From Pseudo-nitzschia pungens (taxonomy: Eukaryota; Bacillariophyta; Bacillariophyceae; Bacillariales; Bacillariaceae): a DNA stretch of 64,000 bases. The position numbers and the translations under genes were made by a program. Position 1 is the first letter of the stretch. Every line of letters begins with the position of its first letter. The notes under the pieces were generated by a model. The model ran no database searches. It was not told where the DNA came from and saw nothing but the letters and a program-made list of their open reading frames with translations. Shown here one piece after another: positions 57,230 through 64,000 of this stretch. The stretch covers positions 841,001-905,000 of the forward strand of contig CM074758.1 of assembly GCA_037355855.1 (NCBI GenBank). The letters run 5' to 3'.

Positions 57230-58076
57230 TAATGCAACGAACGAAAGGAACGAGGAAGACGAAGGAACGATCGATCTACGAAGGCAAACCGGATGCCGAT
57301 TTTGATGTATTCTATGTGTTACTCGGTCGTCAATTTTTTTAGCCACAGACCATGACGACAAAGAGGCTTGGAACAATAGTATCGACTAAAAGTACTTCAT
57401 AATATTTCACATAATTACTTAAAATTCATCAATAAAACAACAGCACTCAAGTTTCTATGCAATGGAATCCACCCGCACCCCATGATTACCTGTACTTGTT
57501 CCAGCAGCGATGAAAAAATTGACAAGACTGCAAAATTATCTCACTGAAGCAGTAAACCTTACCACAAAGGTCGAGTTTTGCAAGTTGTAACATCACTTGT
57601 GTTCCACGCAGTCGCAGCAACACAACGACACCGGCCACGAAGCGTGTCGCATCTCTTATAGGTTGAGATGCCGGTGACACGAACATCAGGGAGTGGTTCT
57701 GCGAGTTAGAGTGCGACTACGAGTAAGGTTAAATTACGAACCAGTGCTCGAATTTTGAAGAACGAACGAAACATTTTTTCCCATCCACCCTCATGCTACA
57801 GCCAACTGTTCATTGTCACTCGCATCTCTCGGACCGAAAATCGATCTTCAAAGCAGACAGAGCACTCCTTGTTGGCAGGTAAGATCTTATTGCATTTTAC
57901 AAGGGCAATGTGAGGTTGTTGGTAATTGTGGAATGCTTTATGGTATTACCTGTATACTATTGTGGTAAAATTACTTGGTACTTCGTATTAGTCCTACTGT
58001 ATGTTGAAAATAAGGTTACTGTGAAAGAATGAAAGTTCTCAGCTTTTGACGACGGTGAGGTTGTACCGTACATACC
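57230..58076. other. Intergenic, no gene seen
   Basis: It includes the 3' region of the transporter gene. No gene seen. Confidence 0.5.
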
Positions 58077-58741
58077 GTACCCGTGAAAAACTAAAATGAA
58101 TCACGTCGGAGTGACAGATTGTTGCCTCACTATCTGACCAAATACCTCCTCCCAGTAACGGAAACCTCCTCAACGAAAGTTACAACCTATTCGTAAACAC
58201 TATAAACCGACTGTTTGCAACAACTCCTGTTGAAATCAGTGACTTACATCCATAGCTTTGGCCCCCTGTAGTTAGTGGTTTTTTCAAAAAATGGCCAAAA
58301 ATTGATCCATCATGGTAAATGTAGACACTGGTACATTTTCTACACGGGACCATACGATCGAGTGACAGCATCTACATTTTCTACACGCCGAGTGACAGCA
58401 TGTTGAACGAAAAAAAACTGAATTTGAAACGAAACGAAAAAAATGAGTTCTGTTTTTTGCTATGCGCGCAAGCCGAAAAACTATGCCGGCTCGATGCTGT
58501 CACTCGAAAACACATAATTTTCGGCCCAATTTCTGTATTCGAGAGCTTACTAAGGGAAGAATAAGCAATGTTGTTTAAAAGTGAATATAGAGCATTGTAG
58601 AGTAGAGTGTTAGCTAACAGACGATGTCTTTACTTTGAACAGAGGTGGTGTATGCAAGGAGATATTCCAAAAAGCAAAGATGCTGTCACTCGACGTGATT
58701 CATTATGGTAAACGTGATTCATTATAGTTTTTCACGGGTAC
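58077..58741. mobile_element. MITE-like element with terminal inverted repeats
   Basis: The left end reads GTACCCGTGAAAAACTAAAA, then TGAATCACGTC and GAGTGACAG. The right end (58683-58741) is the reverse complement, GTACCCGTGAAAAACTATAA..., with an extra internal TGAATCACGT copy. The total is about 665 bp with no coding sequence. Inside, the word CGAGTGACAGCAT recurs at about 58355 and 58390 and inverted at about 58492. The structure fits a non-autonomous DNA transposon or fold-back element. A target-site duplication is not evident. Confidence 0.65.
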
Positions 58742-59192
58742 CTTTGTTGCAAAACTCGAATGGACAGGATGCAACAGTCTGTTTGAAACGTGCTCTGACT
58801 CGTCTGCCCTTCGATCTATTTCGTGAGATCACTCTCAACTCTCATCTCTCAAAACTCAAAAGTGCGGGATTGGCTGCTCGAATGGAATGATGAATGCAAC
58901 ACAGTCTCAGAGAGTTCTCCCATCATCCGTTTTTCGTCAGCGGATGCAAGTTTGAATTTGCGAGTCAATCTGAACTCTGAACGGAAAACGGAAGGCAGGC
59001 ACGAACCGACCGGAAGTCACGCATACCGATCGGACGATCAAAGGATCGATCGGTCAATCCACCCTAGCCAAGGTGGAAGAAACTCTGCGATTGCGATCCC
59101 CCGTTGATTGATTGATTGATGCCAGAAATAAACAGAGTGGAAAGAAGCAGCAACAGCGGTACGGTAGCGAAAGAATAGGAAGGCCATCAAGT
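58742..59192. other. Intergenic and 5' leader of the Listerin gene
   Basis: Nothing is recognised except a TTGATTGATTGATTGATG repeat near 59105-59120. Confidence 0.5.
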
Positions 59193-62100
59193 ATGGGAAG
59201 GGAGAAGCGCAAGGGTCGGTTGAATAAGACGGGAGACAATGCTGCAAGCACCGGAGCTTTTATTGGTTTCGGTGCATTCGCGGATCCAGCGGCAGCGGCA
59301 ACGGCAATAGCATCCCCCGCGGAAGATGGCGCGCCGTTCGACAAAGGGTCTCGGAAAAGGCAATAATTCTTCGCCAACGGTTCGATTGTCTCCGATCTAT
59401 GCCGGGTCCGATCCCGCTATTGCCTTATTGTTTCCGAAGATTGGTCAAAAGCGAGATGCAATCACCAAGAGCAAGGCCTTGATCGATCTAACGGAAATAT
59501 TTCGGGACGATAGCGTTCCAAAGAAAACAAAGGCCGAAGCCCTGAGTCATTTTTTGTATCTGTTCCAAACCAAATTGTACTACGACCATTCCTCCAAGGT
59601 TCGGGCCCATTCCGTTCGACTCTGTTTTGTGGCATCAAAGGAATGTCCCAAGGCATGGAAAAATCTGGTCGTTGGAGGTCACAAAGAGATTCTCGGCATG
59701 GTGCTGTGTTCCAGAGCCGATCCGGCCAACGAAGTTCGGGCAGCAGCCAACGGAAATACCACCGGCGGGGAAAAAGATAATGGCGTCGACCAAGAAGCGG
59801 CGGATGATGGAATCTGGAGTTTTACGGAAAAGATCCTGTCGTACAACAAACCAATCGACATGCACATAGATTTGTTCCAAAAAAAGGGAGGGATGGGAGA
59901 CAAAACAGGGAAGGCAACTTCAAAATCAACCGCCAAGCTTTCCGAAGCCCAACAAGAAGAATTGGAAGAACGGTACGAACGAATTGTGGGAACGACCATC
60001 GAGGGCTTGCGATTGCATCTTCTGCAACAAAAACGAAACCAACAAACAAAAGCCGGCACCTCGGACCCGTCGTCCGATTGGAAAACGGTGGACGATCCCA
60101 AAACGGTAAAATATCTGTGGAAGACACTGGCGAGTCAGAAGGCCTCTCTCAGACGGCATTCCTATGCCTTGATGTCGACCGTCTGCCAGTTGTCCAGAAC
60201 CGACCTTCTCGATGCGACGAAAATCTCCAAGTTATTGGCCCAGTCCCTTTCGTCGGAAAAAGAATCGACCAACGTTGGGCTACTGTTGGAGACGTTGCTC
60301 GCTTTTGTGGCTTCGTGTTACGGACGTTCCGAACGATCTACAGTCCTGGAACAATATTTTGCCAGACCTTTGTCCAAGCTCTTCAAAAAGGGGTGTCACG
60401 GAGCGGCACCCTGCTCGAATTGGACGCCCACGATATTGCCACTCGTGGCCCTCTTGCCCAAAAAGTCGTCATCGGGAGGCGATGCGGCGAATGTCGCACT
60501 TCCTCCGCGCATCGATTTGTTGACCAATATTTGGGAGGGTCGGACTCACGTGGTGGGTGCTTCCGATCGCTGCGAGGTGGTCCGGGCGGTGGCGGAAACA
60601 GCCGCCTTTTTGTTGGCGAGAGAAGAATCGGTGGACGACAATAACGACAACGACGATGGGGACCGCGATCGCGATTTGGATTTGGACGATGACGGTGCTT
60701 TCGATCAAATACTCGCACAGTGTTGGATTCATGCCCTCCAGAGCTATCTTGCCGGGGATGGTAACGAACGCAACAAAAATAGTGCTGCTGGATCGAATAA
60801 TTCCTCCCGGGCCCATCGTGAATTGGGGATAACTCTCGCCAAGGGATGGCTTCAACTTGATCGTGCCTCGAATTGGAAAGATGACAACACGGAGATCAAA
60901 ACAAAACTGCCATCTGTCGTTTATGGTCTCAAGGAATGGTTCTGGCACGAAGCACTGACAAAAGCTATTTTGGCAAAGCCTTCAAACAACGCAAATTTGA
61001 CCCAGTTGTTGGCAAACATCCGTGCCCAAGAATACCAACCCCAATCAGGAGGCGAAACTCAGCTCTGGGCAGTGCAAGCCTTGGGCAGGAAGTTCCAGTC
61101 ACTTTTTCCCCAAAACAGCCAAGACTGGGTGGCTAGCCAAGACGTATACAATTTGTGGATTGCTATTCTTCACGTCATTCCATCAATCGATGACCTCTTT
61201 TCTTCAGACAAAACGGAAACCCTTGAAAGTTTTGTGATGAACCGCATTTTGTCGTGGTCTGTCCTTCACACGAGCCACCTTTCCGACCGATGCAGCGTCG
61301 ACCTTGCCGTTTTGGACGTGCAACTGCTGCACAGTCTTTCGCTTTTTACTGATTCTTTTCGAGATTGGTGGGGTCCTATCCTTCGAGAAATTCTGACAGC
61401 GCAACCAGATTTGCATATACTAACAAAATGTCTCGGGTGGTTAGGAAGAGAAGGGAAGCACCGCGCAAAGGATCTGACAATGAATGACGAGAAAGTTGGC
61501 GGTGCGGACGAATCGAGCGCTTTTTCCAAGTTTTGTATCGAGGTAGCCCAAACAGCTCTCTCTCAAACGAGGTCGGAAGAGGGCATGCGCCGCTATGATG
61601 ACGAAGATATCCAGGACACCGAAAGCGAAGCTAGCTATCACGCAGAAAACGACGAAGAATATCGGAAGACAAAACAATTTCTCAGAGCTTGTGTCGGATT
61701 TGACGCGCAAATTACCTCGGAGGCTCTGGTTGGAAAAACTGTTGTCGATGCTTGGGTTGGATGTGCTTGCACGAGTGAAGACGATGCGAGACGCGAGACC
61801 CAGACTGTCAATCTGGTGTTGGACACGTTGGTGTCAATGATCAGAGCCAGGAAATTATTACATGAAGGAGAGTCAAGTAATATCCAACGCGTGTTGCTAC
61901 AGTCATGGAAGCATGGTGGCCGATTGTGGGAAAATCAATGTCTCCCTTGGTTGCTACAGGCCGAAAATACTTCAGTACGATCATCTCTCATTCAAAATGC
62001 CAGCATAGAATCAAAACGTTTCATAGAGAGAACCTCATCATCCGATCTTGACACGCAAGAAATTGACGATGACGCTGTCTGGAATTGGACCGAGCGTGCC

Positions 62101-64000
62101 GATCGATTGCTGAGACTTTGCTCGCGTGATGATGAAGATAGCAGTATAGGTCTTCCTTCTCTAGACGTTGTCGGCCTTGGAGATCTTTCCATTTGGGAAG
62201 GAGTGGACGATGTCGAGTATCAATCAACTTGTCTCTTGAGGTTGATTCGACACGTAACAGATGTATCCAGCCGGTGGGAACTTTTTGTCAATTCTGAAGT
62301 GGACGCTTTGGATCTTCTTGTTACCGTCCTCACCTTTATGTCGCAGGGTTCAGAAAACCCTCTTGCAGCAGATTTGGCTCGAAGACGGCAGGATCCGTGT
62401 GCCATGCTTTTGGCCGATCTTGAATTTGCAAGCTTCGATCCCAAATTGATTTCTGAAAGTATCACTTGTTGTATTGCGAATCTTTCGCCATTGCCAAAAG
62501 AATCAAGAAATGTATGTCGAAGAATTGCAGTGCTGTCTCAATTGATTGAAATACGATTCTCATCGTTACGTCCAGATTTAAGCAACAATTCGAGTCGAGA
62601 GAAGTTAAATCCATCCGATGTGCAAGTGGGTGATAAGATTTGGTACATCACAAACGCGACCGACTCATTCACACAGGAGCCATGTGTCCTTCTAAAGAAA
62701 CATACAGACTTGCCCGAAGAGGTATATTTTACGATTGGGTTAACCAGAAATGGAGAGCAACAAGAAAGGCAAACGGTCGGAGAGAGATTGCGGAAAGTTC
62801 GGTTAGTTGGAAACGACGAAGTTACAAATTATGACAACAAGATTTCTGTAGCAATAAATGAGATTGGAGACGAAGAAAAACGGGAAAGGGAACAAATATC
62901 AGGTCCAATTTTGAACAACATACTTAATTCAGTCGATGCCTCAGAAATGGATCAATACTATGAGATTTACAGTATTCTCATTTCGCAATGTGGGTTGCTG
63001 ACCGGTAGAGGAATTGGCAGCGCTCATTACTCTGTTGTTCAGAGTCTCATTGAGTTGCAAAAGCGATTACTCCAATCTTTGAAGTCTTGCGATTCCAATG
63101 ATGTGATTGCATCTACTTTGTGGCGCCTTGCACTGGCACTTGGGTATGGTATGAACGCACCCACGTCGAAGTGTTCGATCCCGCTGATTGGATTAAATGC
63201 AACGGATTCTTTACCCCCTCTGATTGAGTACGAAGAAGATGAGGAAAAGACATCAACAAAGCACTTAGAGTGCGCTATGGCGGCTTGGTTATCTGTTTGC
63301 GCCTCTGCTTGTGAAGATTCTGTTCTCCGTACCCAGTCTTACTCGTTGCTATTCGAACTAGCAACTCGACTTCTTTGTACCAACAATGGCGATGAAAATG
63401 GTTGGAGCCCGTGCCACTATATCGCTTTGAGAGCTATTGAGGTGGGGCAGGCCGAAAGCCACAAGTCGAAAGAAGGGGAATCGGTGATACAGGACTGCGA
63501 AGCAGAGGCGCTGACAGAATTGATCAGAACATTTTCATCACGCTGGATTAGTATCAGAGAAGGAAAAGGCATCTCAAATAGTTGGCATTCGCTTCCTCTC
63601 TTCGATTCAATTATGCGGGCAAGTTTGACCAAAAGACCAAGTTTGGTGGCAATCGCAAGTCGACGATGCATCGATGAATTGGCCAAATCTCTATACGATC
63701 AGACAAAGCAACATTATGCAATGCTCATTCTACAGGCTTATGCAAAAGAGGGACAACCTCTCTTTGCTAATGCCGACGACGACGATCTCATCAACGCTAC
63801 AACTCTTGAGCGACTTGACATGTGGGTCAAAGATATGCTAGAAGACGAAGCAGATGAATTAGAGGACGATGTTGCATCCGTTGCACAATGGGTTTGCACA
63901 GAGCAAATGAATGACGTGGAATCTTGGCATGATGACGATGATATTGATGACGAAATAGCGTGTGGACGCATGCTGTCTTGGCTAGCCGTCTTGGAAATTG
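59193..64000 (+). CDS. LTN1: Listerin E3 ubiquitin ligase (LTN1/RKR1), N-terminal part, runs off the window
   Basis: Listerin ubiquitinates nascent chains stuck on 60S subunits in ribosome-associated quality control. The N-terminus MGREKRKGRLNKTG...AFIGFG carries the conserved GFIGFG-like motif. The downstream frame DPAIALLFPKIGQKRDAITKSKALIDL and the HEAT-type helices over the following ~1,500 residues fit the Listerin solenoid. The frame is open to the last base. The C-terminal RING lies beyond the window. Exon 1 (59193-59271) and the main exon differ by +1. A GT-AG intron 59272-59359 (88 bp) joins them as FIGF-G-NNSSPTVRL, which also restores the spacing to the next conserved block. I prefer it to a frameshift, though the acceptor GAAAAG is weak. 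About 1,573 aa are visible. Confidence 0.88.
59272..59359 (+). other. Proposed intron in LTN1
   Basis: It is 88 bp, GTGCAT...GAAAAG. It changes frame by the amount needed and removes an Ala/Pro-rich stretch absent from Listerin homologues at this point. Splice signals are not strong, so the alternative is one extra base between 59311 and 59366. Confidence 0.55.

Noticed and set aside
54968..57376. 802-codon minus-strand frame opposite the SulP gene
   Set aside because: Its Gly/Asp/His/Glu-rich translation is the mirror of strong C-ending codon bias in the sense gene. It has no domain.
59193..59366. Programmed frameshift at CAA-TAA-T in LTN1
   Set aside because: An 88-bp GT-AG intron of the right phase restores the conserved spacing after GFIGFG, which is the simpler explanation.

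Overview
The window looks like nuclear DNA of a diatom (stramenopile), most likely a pennate one. The evidence is spliced protein genes with short GT-AG introns, eukaryotic-type tRNAs with no encoded CCA, housekeeping genes (gamma-COP, Listerin, Fhit-like HIT hydrolase, TRIC-type cation channel, eukaryotic MscS-like channel, SLC26/SulP transporter), and a Copia retrotransposon with the DSHADT protease motif known from diatom CoDi elements. Species cannot be named from the sequence alone.

Layout. 0-2.2 kb: two identical tRNA-Thr(AGT). 2.2-5.6 kb: a two-exon MscS-like channel with a degenerate EF-hand. 5.6-10.1 kb: gene-poor DNA with a tRNA-Gln(CTG), ACTAGT-rich microsatellites and short direct duplications. 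10.1-14.4 kb: a 4.3-kb minisatellite whose monomers carry ACGCGT, with a second ~80-bp repeat interspersed. 14.5-24.4 kb: a full-length minus-strand Copia element with LTRs I read as identical, intact gag and pol, and one in-frame TGA between them. 24.4-26.5 kb: microsatellite, a 143-bp tandem array and an old LTR remnant. 27.5-28.9 kb: a secretory/plastid-type conserved hypothetical protein. 30.5-30.7 kb: tRNA-Pro(AGG) and tRNA-Ser(CGA). 31.7-32.5 kb: Fhit-like protein. 33.4-36.8 kb: gamma-COP, interrupted by a +1 frame change at a TAG. 37.5-38.7 kb: TRIC-type channel. 39.5-40.3 kb: solo LTR. 41.0-41.9 kb: LURP-one/tubby-like protein, also needing a +1 frame change at a TAG. 43.0-43.4 kb: small membrane protein. 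44.1-44.9 kb: GATCC-rich minisatellite. 45.5-47.6 kb: a minus-strand gene expanded into an array of direct and inverted copies, with a perfect 58-bp-arm hairpin. 49.2-52.3 kb: low-complexity protein gene. 55.1-57.2 kb: SulP/SLC26-STAS transporter. 58.1-58.7 kb: MITE-like inverted-repeat element. 59.2 kb to the window end: Listerin (LTN1), truncated by the window.

The genes do not form an operon or pathway. They are independent nuclear loci: vesicle coat, ribosome-associated quality control, ion channels, an anion transporter and a nucleotide hydrolase. The features most worth a second look are the two genes that both need a +1 step exactly at a C-TAG-C site, the in-frame TGA between gag and pol, and the fold-back gene expansion at 45.7-47.3 kb. 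Intergenic DNA is also strikingly rich in short GTAAGGTTAC and TACCGGTA-type dyads.
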